From the NCBI GenBank assembly GCA_037074615.1, contig CM073522.1, positions 29,820,962-29,884,961 on the forward strand: a stretch of 64,000 nt of DNA, in the 5' to 3' direction. Numbering within the stretch: the first letter of the stretch is position 1; every line of letters starts with the position of its first letter. This stretch comes from Leucaena leucocephala (lineage: Eukaryota; Streptophyta; Magnoliopsida; Fabales; Fabaceae). Of the stretch, positions 10,556 through 21,339 are shown in pieces. The translations under genes were made by a program, and so were the position numbers. The notes under the pieces were generated by a model, which saw only the letters and a program-made list of their open reading frames with translations, had not been told where the DNA came from and ran no database searches.

Positions 10556-11445
10556 TTAGGGTTGCTCACGGGATAAAATCGGGACAACTCTTACAGTTTG
10601 TTTGGCATAGGGTATTTAGGGGGAAGGAGGAGGAGAAGAGGGATTTTGCTTCTCTCTCCTTGTTTGATTCATTAAAACGTTTAGGAGGGGAGGTAAACTT
10701 TTCGCTCCCACCTCCAACTTTACTTCCCCTCCAAAATTGAGAAAATTTAGAGGGAAAGTATAATATTATTATTTTATAATATTAATTTACCTATAATTTT
10801 TTAATATCTCAATATTACCCCTACATTATATTTTATTAAAATAATATATAAAATAATATAAGGTGAATTTGTCTATATAAAAGTATTTTTCTCTCCTCCT
10901 TTCTTGAATCAAACAAGGTAATATAAAAATCCCTCCCCTCTTCTCCCTTAATATTAATCCAAACAAGGTAATAATAAAATCTCTCTTTTTTTTCCCTTTT
11001 ATATTTTTCTATTAAAATCCCTCCCCTCCGTTGAGCCAAACATACCGTTAGTCCCATCCCGATAAATAGGTCCATCCTGTCTTAAGGGCGTATTGATCCC
11101 AGCTAGTACAGGAGTGGGACTCCCTGAACAACTTTTTTTAAAAAAAATTACAAAATTATTATTATTATTTTTTTAAAAAAATTGAACCTAAATGAAATAA
11201 AGAGTGCAAAATAAAGCAAATGAACCATAAATTCATATATTCTTTAAACAATTTTTTGGCATCATCTTAAAAAATAATATATATTAATATTAATATTATA
11301 ACATATCTATATAAATTAGAATATATATTTGGCACGGGACGGGATCGGAAATCCCCTACCCCGTCCTTCTTTTTTGTCCCATCTTCATTGTGATGAGACC
11401 TAGATGGGCTAGCCAAGACAGGACAAGTTGAACACCTATACGTAG
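10556..11445. mobile_element. hAT-like MITE relic interrupted by a second MITE
   Basis: The left end TAGGGTTGCTCACGGG and the inverted right end TAGGTGTTCAACTTGTCC share the TAGGG/TAGGTG start common in plant hAT MITEs. Inside are G/C-rich blocks (GGGACGGGATC, CCCGTCC, GTCCCATC). Flanking octamers TACATAGT and TACGTAGC match 6 of 8, as expected for an old 8-bp target duplication. The body is split by the element at 10594-11047. Confidence 0.45.
10594..11047. mobile_element. Tourist-like MITE nested in the hAT-like element (454 bp)
   Basis: It is flanked by TTA on both sides (10591-10593, 11048-11050). Ends are CAGTTTGTTTGGCATAGG and, inverted from the right, CGGTATGTTTGGCTCAACGG. Subterminal arms are also inverted (GGAGGGGAGG versus CCTCCCCTCC). 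It has no coding sequence. Confidence 0.65.
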
Positions 11446-12320
11446 CCCTGTTGTCCAAAGTTTGAGAATATGTTTATTGCAAAGTTTTTTTTTTTTGTCT
11501 TTTGGGGATAGATGGGCTTGAATCCAAAAGGCTCAAAAGAAAAGACTAAGTTTTAGAGATATATATTTGGCATCTACTTCTTTTTTTTTTGGTAAAGAGG
11601 AGGGCTATAAGCCCAATATAATTAAAATAAATTAAATTACATAGGGATGAACTCCCAAACACACATTACGAACAAGATGTCTCAGATTTGAGGGACAAGA
11701 GTGCTATATCTTCGTCATATTCAACCCTTGCTTGGCAAGGCATCTATTTGAAAGTAATAAGCTGTGTTTAACAAAAATAATTAATTCCTACGTGAAAAAT
11801 ACGATTATCTTTTATCGAAGGATATTTATGACTACTATAAAAAAAGAAAAATTGGCACTTGAAAAAAATTATGTTATACCCTTGTTAATCTTATATAAAA
11901 GGGTATCATTTGTATTAAATATTTGTTTTATATATGTTCATATTTATGGAAGGTAATGATAGAGTATAAATTAATAAGATATTACAGTCTAACATAGGTA
12001 ATAAGTTAATATTAAAAATTATTTAAATTTTATTATAAAATTAATATTATTTTTAACTATTTTTATTAATATGCGTAAATTAGTTATAAATAACTTATAC
12101 TTATAAGGAAATAGGGTACATTTAACAATTTTTTTTTTATAAAAATACAAGACCAAAACCCCATAAAATATTAGGGTAAAATAGATTTTATAACATAAAA
12201 TTTAACCATAGAATATTAAAGAAATGGATAATACAACAGTCTTATCGAGTATTTAAATATGAACATCTCTCCTAATATAATTTTAAAATATTTATTCAAT
12301 CTTATTTGTTTTATCCTACA
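11446..12320. other. Spacer with a possible retroposon inside duplicated sequence
   Basis: Sequence homologous to 7696-7737 is split here into 11545-11573 and 11853-11877 by about 280 bp. That insert begins with a T-run (11580-11590) and is bordered by similar TTGGCA words, consistent with a minus-strand poly(A) retroposon. The rest is AT-rich with no gene. Confidence 0.4.
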
Positions 12321-13427
12321 TTAATTGACCTTTTCCCCTTTATTAACAAGCCAATGCTTGTGAAGCCTCCAAATAAAGAGAAAAGCCAACCCCATCCCAA
12401 TCAAAATAAGCATCCTCCAAATTTCACTAATTTTATTCTCACTCTTTGATCTCACTTCTTCTATGCTGAAACTCTCCCTGCCTGAATTTCCCATCATACC
12501 CTCCTCCACATGCCCATATACCACATACGCCCTATCCCCTTCCCGCACAACCAATGATGTGGGAAATCTTTCTAGATCAAGGTCAATTTCGTCATACACT
12601 CTTCCCTCCTCCCAACCATCTTCACCCTTCAAATACCACATTTTATTCACAGGTGACACAACCAAAACGACGCCGTCACTTCTGAATACGATGTCGTCTG
12701 CCACCATCAAGTCCTCCTTCAGTTTCACCAACCTCGCTGTCCCGTTGTTTGCATCAACCTTGAACATCTTGCCCGTATTGGATTGCACCACCAAGAAATA
12801 CCCCTTGCTGACGTAAGCGATCCCATTCAGGCCACAGTAACTATGTGGTGTGTCGCGATCCACGGGATGAGCAGTGAACTGCGGAGACCTCGAGAATATC
12901 GACGCCTCTCCTCTGTCGTTGACTTTCCATATGTAGTTCCCTCCAGAGTTGGTGACATAGGCGTTTCCCTCATCATCCACCGCGACGTCGTTTGCAACAG
13001 GACGACTGGTTCCGCCGTTGTTGGGGAGGACGGAGAGGAAGATTCGTTGCCGAGAAGTTAGGTCGTAAGCTGCGAGAGCATCGAACGGAGAGAGAGGCTC
13101 CATGGCGTGGACGGCGGCTAGGAGGCGTCTGTTGACTGAATCTACTGTAAGACCCAAGAAGGTGACGTTTTCGGGGAGGGAAGAGTCGAAGATGAAGGTT
13201 TCAGCAACGCCGGCGTCGCTGACGGAGGCGATGATCCGTTGACGGAGGGATCCTACGAAGAATTGCCGGGTGAGTGGGTCCCAAGCAAGGCCTTCTGGGT
13301 AGAGATTTGGGGAGCGGAAATGGATCTTGTGGGGGTTTGGATCAAAGAGAAGAGAAGTAGGAAAGAAGAATGAGACCCCAAAGACGAGGAGGAGGAAGAT
13401 CATGAATGTGATGATGGAGATTGACAT
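12321..13427 (-). CDS. SMP-30/NHL-like propeller membrane protein, copy B
   Basis: 368 residues from ATG at 13427; the open frame extends six codons further upstream but only with a TTG, so the ATG is chosen. Residues about 4-22 are hydrophobic. The propeller body contains PNLYPEGLAWDP, VANDVAVDDEGNAYVTNSGGNYIWKV, HSYCGLNGIAYVSKG and ADDIVFRSDGVVLVVSPVNKMWYL. A second membrane segment (about 339-355, MLILIGMGLAFLFIW) precedes a short basic tail. Plant members of this superfamily include strictosidine-synthase-like and SMP-30-like proteins; the true substrate is unknown. It appears intact and is the likely functional member of the tandem pair. Its upstream region has a 28-bp tandem repeat not present twice in copy A. 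Confidence 0.85.
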   Translation of the reverse strand: MSISIITFMIFLLLVFGVSFFFPTSLLFDPNPHKIHFRSPNLYPEGLAWDPLTRQFFVGSLRQRIIASVSDAGVAETFIFDSSLPENVTFLGLTVDSVNRRLLAAVHAMEPLSPFDALAAYDLTSRQRIFLSVLPNNGGTSRPVANDVAVDDEGNAYVTNSGGNYIWKVNDRGEASIFSRSPQFTAHPVDRDTPHSYCGLNGIAYVSKGYFLVVQSNTGKMFKVDANNGTARLVKLKEDLMVADDIVFRSDGVVLVVSPVNKMWYLKGEDGWEEGRVYDEIDLDLERFPTSLVVREGDRAYVVYGHVEEGMMGNSGRESFSIEEVRSKSENKISEIWRMLILIGMGLAFLFIWRLHKHWLVNKGEKVN

Positions 13428-13527
13428 GGTGGCTTTGAAGCTCAAAGACTTGGTTCGTTCGTTTGTTGCATTTCAGTAAAGTCGTTAAAGAATTTATATG
13501 GCCAAATTTGGGGGGTGGTAGGCATAG

Positions 13528-13583
13528 TTTCTTGTCAAAGGGGCTTCAGTTATGGTTTCTTGTCAAAGGGGCTTCAGTTATGG
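13528..13583 (+). repeat. 28-bp tandem duplication in copy B upstream region
   Basis: Two perfect units (13528-13555, 13556-13583), each beginning TTTCTTGTCAAAGGGG, followed by a degenerate third start. Copy A has one full equivalent unit plus degenerate sequence. The repeats lie 100-160 bp upstream of the copy B start codon. Confidence 0.85.
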
Positions 13584-16284
13584 TTTCTGGTCAATCAGGT
13601 TCTACTACGTGGTTTGACTATGCGAGCATTAATTATGCTCCTTCTACTTTAGATTTGTCTATTTCGTTATATCATCCTTTTTGACAGAAAAATAATACAT
13701 TGACTGTTTTTTTTTTATAGATAAATAAAATAAATAAATTAATTAAATATAAATAATATAAGAGTTAATTGATTAATTTAAATATATTATAGAGTACTAT
13801 ATGCTCTTTATTATATGGCATTTTTAACTAATTCTCTCATATTAAAAAAATACTCATTCTAATCATTTTTATAAACAATATTTTTTTTTATAAGAATGCT
13901 TTTATATATAAACAAAAATTTATATTTATCTAAAAATTTAATATACTTTTTCATCTTTAATTTCAATTAATTATGTCTTTTTTAATTTTTTTTGTTCATT
14001 CTCTGTCATACCCATCATCGTCATAATAAATAAAGATATATTTAAAAAATAAATTATATTTTTGATATATTTATTATTTTAATTAATTTTAACTAACAAT
14101 TTGATATGTGTGATTTGAATAGTTGTTAGTTTTAAAAATGACCAGAGAGCGAGGGAGTAGTTAAAAGTATTAAAGTTATCCTAAAATTTAAGTAATATCT
14201 AATATTATTTTTATTGCCTATATTAAACTCTATTATCATATTAATTTTTACTTTCTCTCCTATTACCCCTTATTAAATATGGGTATATATGAAAAAGAAT
14301 AATTAATATTTCTTAAAATCAAGCAAGTGCCTTATAAAAACCCTCAGAGTACTTGTTAATTGGTACCTTATAATAAGAATTAATGAGAATATATAATATG
14401 AATTTATCTTGAGATATTATATTTGATTATAATTAATTGATTTATTTGACTTGTTTAATCTATTCAAAAAAATTAATTAGATCTTATATTAAGAATTAGA
14501 GGAGTAACACACAATATATATCTGCAGGCATTTGAGTAAAAATTTTAGGAAAAATTATTATGATGTTTTAAATAAGGGATATAATTATTTAAAATTATTA
14601 ATGATAATTGAGGAGCTAATAATATTAAATTTTAATATAATAATTGACCATAAATTTATGTTATTTAAAATTTTTTAATTCTTATTTAAGACTTTATAAT
14701 AATTTCTCACAATTTCTAAATTGTGACTCCAATTGAGACCCTGCATATACGATCTAGTCATATGAACATGTATAATAATATGATATATTTTTGCCAAAGA
14801 TCTAGTTAAATTTAGTTTTTTTTGGGACTGAACTAGTTAAATTTAGTTTGTAATACGTTGAAACAGATCCAATTCAAAATATTCTAGATATAACATCTTT
14901 ATTTTTAAAATATGCAAAAATAATAGATTTTTTTACCAAATTAGCCATATTTATTTATATTATTTATCTAAATTCTTATTAGTTTTTGTACTAATACTTA
15001 GCCCATTTAGATAAATTTTTAAAAAAATATTTATACAAATTTTTTTAGATAATTTTAAAAAAAATTATAAAAAAATATGATTCTAAATAAATAAATAAAT
15101 ATTTATATGATTATTACTAAAAATATTTTTATAATTGATAAATTATTAAAAAAATATGAAATAAAAAAATAATTAATATATACAGTTCATCATTCCTAGG
15201 GAACACCCCAGATTTACTGATAGTACTGTTCATATTCATCCTAAAGATGATCGTAAGAACCTATCTAGATCAAACAAAAGTATAAGTGCCCTCTATTTAC
15301 TGTAGGAATAAAGTATTCCCTTCGTTTTAAAACAAAAGCATCAAACAAATTTTTTCCACCTATTCTTTCATCATCTTCTCCGATCAAACGAGCACGACAC
15401 AGTACACTAAATTTGTCGCCAAAAATGACTATAACTGTTTGTTAATTTGTAGACTGGGCTTAACGACAATACATTCCTTCTAATCTTCTTTCTTCTCCTT
15501 TTAGCTAGGAGTTCCGATTTCTTCTAGGATCAGAATCTAGGTTTTTTATTAATCCAATTCATCAATTTTTTAATTCAATAAATCACAAACTTTTGCCCTT
15601 TGGTTTCGATCTTTCTTTATCATGTCTCAATTTCTGTGAAAAGGCATAAAAAACATCTAATCCTTGTCGAGAACGCAGTTTTCTCTGATGGCGAATATCT
15701 CGTTCATTCCACATCTGTGAACACTGCAGATCCTCTTCATCCCACGCAGACCAACGACCATCGATGACGGAGAAGACCACTAGAGAATACCAGAAACGAA
15801 GACCATGGATAGGAGGACGCTGGAGAGAGAGTCGAGCTTGAGATGAGAAACGACGGAGATGACAAAAAAGAGAGAGAGGGAAGGAGGGGTGAATAAAATA
15901 ATAATTAAGTGATTTATAATTTTTTTTATTTTAAAAATTATTTTTAAAAATTTATTTAAAATTATAATTTTAAATTTTAGTTTAATTTAGAAGCTGATAA
16001 ATATAATTATTTATTTTAAAAAAAAAATTAAATTAAAATTTGCATAAAAAAAACCCTTTTAAACCACCGTTTTAACTTACCCAAACACACACTGTAAATT
16101 TTCCAACAGTCTCGAAGTCAAAAGAGGCCTCCTGACTAGGAGAGAAGTTCACAAATAAGTTCGTGATTCCCAAAATTCCCATTTTTTTTTCTTTTCATTT
16201 CAGTCCCTCCCGCCAATCCTCCTTTGAAGGAGGGACCAGTGTGCGTTAAAAATTTCAAGGCGGATATAAATTTGAATTTCACAT
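13584..16284. other. AT-rich spacer with a Stowaway-like MITE
   Basis: A candidate element at 13853-14157 is bordered by TA. Ends are CTCATTCTAATCATTTTTAT and, inverted, CTCCCTCGCTCTCTGGTC with a shared TCATTTTTA core. The rest (14158-15180) is extremely AT-rich. 15180-15900 is more balanced, but no gene could be assembled. The promoter and leader of the CXXC/DDT gene fall at the right end. Confidence 0.5.
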
Positions 16285-16306
16285 TCTCTCTCTCTCTCTC
16301 TCTCTC
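16285..16306 (+). repeat. (TC)11 microsatellite in probable 5' UTR
   Basis: An uninterrupted TC run about 150 bp before the start codon of the CXXC/DDT gene. Such pyrimidine runs are frequent in plant 5' leaders. Confidence 0.9.
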
Positions 16307-16458
16307 CATCTTTTGCTGTAAGAAAGAGCGAGCGATACGCGTCTGAATCCCAAATTTGTGGGAGAGATCTTCCAGCTTGCTTTTCTTGTCTAGTGTGGCC
16401 ATTCTTACTGGTCTGTGAAGCCTTTGGGGATTTTTCTTCAGGCTCTTGTTGTTTCGTC

Positions 16459-19400
16459 ATGGAAGTCTTAGCTCCGCAGCAGCTGAAAGAGACTAACCAA
16501 GAGAAGAAGCGAACTCAGTGCCCAGGAATTCGAGTCATTGGTGGCCGAATCTATGATTCAGAAAACGGGGTGTGCTGTCACCAGGTATATTGGTTTAAGA
16601 ATTGTAATTTTCCATTTTCTTTTCTTCGTTCTTTAATCTTCTTGTAGTTCTTCAATCATTGGAGTAAGTGGGGTTTGGTTTCTTAGTCTAATTATGGAAA
16701 GGGCTATATTTAGTTGTAGCTTCAAGTTCATTTTCGTGACACGTTATTTGTATTCCGTGTTGAAGTGCCGGCAAAAAACCAGGGATTTTGCTGCTTCGTG
16801 TAAGAATTTGAAAGGGGTGAAGCTTTGTACTATAAAGTTCTGCCACAAATGCCTCCTCAACAGGTTAGCTTCGTTGGTGATATAAAACGTGTGTTTTCAG
16901 AAATCTTTTGGTTTCATAAGAGTGCGAAGGTAAAGAACTTTATATAACCTTCCAAGCTGAGCATCTAGGCTTGTGTTGAATTAGATATGGAGAGAAAGCA
17001 GAAGAGGTGGATGTGTTGAACGATTGGAAATGTCCTAAGTGCAGAGGCATCTGCAATTGCAGCTTTTGCATGTAAGATATTGGTGATGTGAGACGTCCTG
17101 TTGCATTTTTCTCTTTTAGTCTACAGATTTTTTATTGCTTGAACTCCATTATTTATGTATTGGAAATTCTGAGAAGAGTGTAATATTCTAGGAAAAAAAG
17201 GGGCCATCAACCTACTGGTCAATTAGTGAGAGAAGCCAAAGCATCGGGTTTTTCCTCTGTGTCAGAAATGCTTGGAGCGAAAGGTCCAAATAATATTCAA
17301 AACATTGCTGTTTCACCTATAAAGGCGGTTTCTTGCAAAAAGGTGTGCTATTGTTCATCTCATTACTCTTACCAACTGAGGTGCAGCTGCCAAAACTATT
17401 TACTTAATGGTTCATTGAGCTCGTCGTCGCTCATACTTATTGCAGGATCTAATGATTGATCTTAATATTTCAAATTCCGATATGGAGGTTGAGAGTATTG
17501 CTGTTTCATCTAAAATGCCATGCGGCTCAGACAGGGTTTGATGGCTATTCTTTGTCTTAAATCTTCTTAGATAGGTCATAGACTAATAGCTTGTATCCTT
17601 TACTGCATATTTGGGTTGATTTTTTTTTTTTTTTTTTGGGGTTCTGTAGGAGCTTGCGGTTGCTCTGTTGGCGAAGCATGGCAAGGAAAACTCTTTAGAC
17701 AGAAATAGTGGTTTAAACTCTGACTCTCAGAAGGCATTGCTTGACTCCAAGGAAAGACCTAAAAAAACAAAGCGAGAAGGGCTAAAGGAAATACGTAATG
17801 GCAGCAGAGTAAATGATTCTTGCCAAAATGGGAGCACGAAAAGGGTTAACATTTGTAATGAAGTTCCATTTGAGGAAACAAAACAAAACGCAACTGATGA
17901 TATCATTCAAGCAGGGAAGAAACGAAACAAAATGCAACAGAAAATGAAGGTTTCCAGGACTTCAAATGACGTTTCCTTGAATTCTGATGAGAAAGATGTG
18001 AAAGAAGAAACGAATAAACAAAATTGCAAAGACATTATCAATCCTGAGAATAAAGAAATGAACAATGTCATTTCTTTGCCACTGAGTTCTGTTTTAACAG
18101 GTACACTAGACCTTGAATTGCCACCTGAAGATGTTGGCCACGCATTGCAGTTTTTGGAGTTTTGCACCGCTTTTGAGAAGGTATATCTAGCGTTTGATTC
18201 TGTTAACTTTTGGGATAGATGTTACTTGTTTCCTGTATAACTGTAATGCAACAATATATCTTGTAGGTAGTTCACGAATCAAATAAAGGCTGTTAGATAG
18301 TTAATTGGGACAATTTCCTATGATTAATCAGATAGTTTACAAGTGAAATGTCAGGTTTATATTCTGATGGATGATCCTCAAAAATGCTGAAAGCATTTAA
18401 ATCGCGTTCCTATTTGACACGTTTTGTTGAATTTTTTATTTGTAAGGGAAGATTAATGCAGTACATGATTCTCAATATGTAATTATTGAAGAAATCGTTT
18501 TCTGTTTGACATATGAATTATGCTGACTGTTTAGAATATTTCCTGTGGCCTACTCTCAGATTCTTAATATCAAGAAAGGAGAAGCTGAAGCCATACTAGA
18601 AGAATTAATATGCATACAAACTGCTCCCTCAAGACGCAAGACCTTAGTAGTTCAGTTCTATAACAGATTGTTGACTCTAATACTAAGTGAATCAGGAGAT
18701 GGGTATGGGTCTATTTATTGAAGCTTTATTTTGGAAAATCCTACTCTCTTATTTACTTGGATTATATTTGACCATCTCATTCTCTTTGTTGTAGGTCTCC
18801 TTTCTTAAAATCAAAGAGAAAACATTCTTGGTGGGAAGCTCTCAGAAATATAATATCTGAATCTGATATTGTACCAAAAGAATTGCAGCTAGATGGTCTT
18901 CAAGAAGGAATTGATGGTTATTATAATTTGATTTTATCAAATAAGCTTAAATTATTGAATTTTCTATGCGATGAAGCTTTAGGAACAGAGTAAGTAAACA
19001 GGAAATAATCTCCGAGACAACTATGCTATGATTTTATTTTCCCCTCTCTCGCCTCCATTTGTCCTCATTGTCTTGATTTTCTTTGGAGTGGTCTGTAATT
19101 TTCAAAATCTGACCAGGTCTATAAGGAGTTTTATTGATGAGCAACACTCAAAATTTGCTGAAAGCGCAAAAGAAGCAAAAATCAAAGTTGCTGCAGCGAA
19201 GGAAAAGGTAGTGACATATGAGTTTGGACATCTTTTGTGGATGTATTATACTTTTTCTAAGTTGCCTTCATAATTTATAGATTTATTTTATCTGCAGGAA
19301 AGAAGTCTTAAGCAAAAAATGAAGGATGATGTGGCTAAAGCCATTATTGCAAAAAATGGCGCACCCCTTTCAATTTCGGAGCATGAAGATCTTGTTAGAG

Positions 19401-20534
19401 AGATAAAGAATGAGGCAGCTCGAGCTCATGCTAAGATGCTTGAGGCAAAGGGCCTGGTTCCTAAAAGTATGCCGTGTTTCTTAAGAGTTTGTGTTCTTAC
19501 CATTTTGCAAAGTTCATGCCCTAAAAGTATGCTGTGTTTCTTAAGAGTTTGTGTTCTTACCATTTTGCAAAGTTCATGCCCACTCAAAGATCTCATTCTT
19601 CCACCTTTGGTCAAAGTTTGGGTGGGTGTGCATGGTTCTTGAATTTTCAAGATCATCTAAGCTACAATATAGTAATAACTAACAAACAAATGATGTGTGA
19701 CAAACATTTATTGCCATCTCATCATACAATCTTACTCTTCAATTCACCACAGTTATTTTCCTTAAGTAGTTTTTTCTTTCCAAAAGAAAAAATAAAAAGA
19801 TTATTGGTCTTGAATAAGTAGTTGTTGATTGAGACATAAAGCAAGATGATTTAGTATATTTTTCTCAGATTTTTTATATTCTTATTGGAAATGTGATTAA
19901 AACATAAACCCTATTTTAACCATCCATAGTGGGGCCGAATTAAGTAAGTTGACCATGTGCTTAAAAGAGGCAAAAAGAGAAAAATGCGTGTAAATAAGAC
20001 TTCATTCCGTCTTGGTAGAGAATTTACGTAGTTAATGAATATTTCTTTAATTTTATTGTAATGACTGATTGTTTTGATTGTAACTACACAGCTAAACAAA
20101 GATCTGATGCTGTCAGAACTGAACCTGTGCTAGTGGATAGTCGTGGCCGGGCATTCTGGAGATTAAAATGTTATATTGCTGAATATGCTGTTTTAATGCA
20201 AGGTAATTTTTGATTTGTGTGAGGTTAATTTATGTGCATAAACCCTTACCATTTGGCATCTAGCAATGTTTTAAAAGATTTTCGCATGCACAGAAATCGA
20301 ATTTCAGGATGATTCTGCAGCAGTAGCAGCTGATGAAAGGTGGTTTGTTTATGGTACTGAACAGAAACATGATATTGAGGCGTACATCACATGGTGAGCT
20401 CATTTATTTTTCAAAATAAACTGTTCTAATTGCTTAGAAATATTTGTTTGTAATCATTACTCTAGGGTAACCCGAGCATAATATATATATGATTTTTTGT
20501 CATTGGTTGCAGGGCCAAAAGACCTAGAATTTGA
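16459..20534 (+). CDS. zf-4CXXC_R1 (CDCA7-type) and DDT-domain nuclear protein
   Basis: Thirteen exons join in phase to 637 residues: 16459-16584, 16766-16863, 16985-17071, 17192-17342, 17446-17535, 17650-18180, 18560-18702, 18795-18989, 19117-19207, 19298-19466, 20092-20202, 20294-20393 and 20513-20534. Residues about 20-110 hold the cysteine-rich domain: CPGIRVIGGRIYD, CCHQCRQKT, CTIKFCHKCLLNRYGE, WKCPKCRGICNCSFC and KKRGHQPTG. This is the zf-4CXXC_R1 fold of CDCA7, which binds DNA with HELLS/DDM1-type remodellers. A Lys/Ser-rich linker follows. From about residue 345 comes a DDT-like region (LELPPEDVGHALQFLEFC) with WHIM-like segments (KLKLLNFLCDEALGTESIRSFIDE), a charged helix, and the C-terminal blocks DSRGRAFWRL and DERWFVYGTEQ. 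The tail AKRPRI is basic. A chromatin role is inferred from the domains. The donor of exon 10 is duplicated. Confidence 0.92.
19461..19580 (+). repeat. 60-bp tandem duplication spanning an exon-intron junction
   Basis: Units 19461-19520 and 19521-19580 differ at one base (19473 versus 19533). Each begins CTAAAAGTATGC, so the exon 10 donor AAAA/GTATGC occurs twice, at 19467 and 19527. The added 60 nt are a multiple of three and contain no stop in the reading frame. Confidence 0.95.
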
Positions 20535-21339
20535 GACTTTTGTTGCACTCTTCCAAGTGAAAGAAGTGAAGCAAATATGCAGGTTTTTTGTATGGTTAGT
20601 AATACTCTGATCTGGATTTTGCTACCATGCTCTGATATTCATCGTAATTGCTTCTTGTTCAAAGTATATATAGCCGACATCACCTAGTAAGGCTTGTTGA
20701 CGGTTCTTGAATTCATTGTTCTTAATAATCGATGATGAGGCCGGCACTGACGCTAAGTGTTTTTTTTCTTCTCCTCGAGAAGCCAGGAAGATTATGAAGA
20801 TATTGTTTTGTCATCTTTAGCTTTCAGATGATGATAGAAACATGAACTACAGGTGTATGTAGGTATATCTTTTGCAATGTAATTACAAGCTAGTGTTTGT
20901 GATATCAACCTGTGATTATAATATCTAATTGTTATTGCAGACATCAAATGGGTAATTCCTTGTATCTCTAATTTGCATTTATTTGCTTGAATCTATATGA
21001 CTAGATATAGATCTCATTATATTTTGCATCGAGTTTAAGAAATGAGTCTCATAAGTCATAATAGTTTGCTATATTATATATTAATTGATGTTTCTGAATT
21101 TGCCAATATTCGATATTTGCGTTAATTAACTCTTCCACTTTGCGAGATCGATAATAATACTTTAAATATCAGGCCAAGATTGATGTATTAGAGGATTTAT
21201 AATTAAGTTTAATTCTAAAATAAAACATTGTAAACAATTTAGAGAAGTTTGAGCAAATTAAGGATCTCTTCCTCATTGTTCTTAAAAATATATAAATTAA
21301 ATAACAGCCAGATTGGATTAATTGATTTTTTTTTTTTGT
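20535..21339. other. 3' flank of the CXXC/DDT gene
   Basis: Presumed 3' UTR and downstream spacer. AT-rich; no further exon or element recognised. Confidence 0.6.

Noticed and set aside
13427..13445. Extended N terminus MSFKAT for propeller copy B
   Set aside because: The upstream codon is TTG, not ATG; the ATG at 13427 matches the start of copy A.
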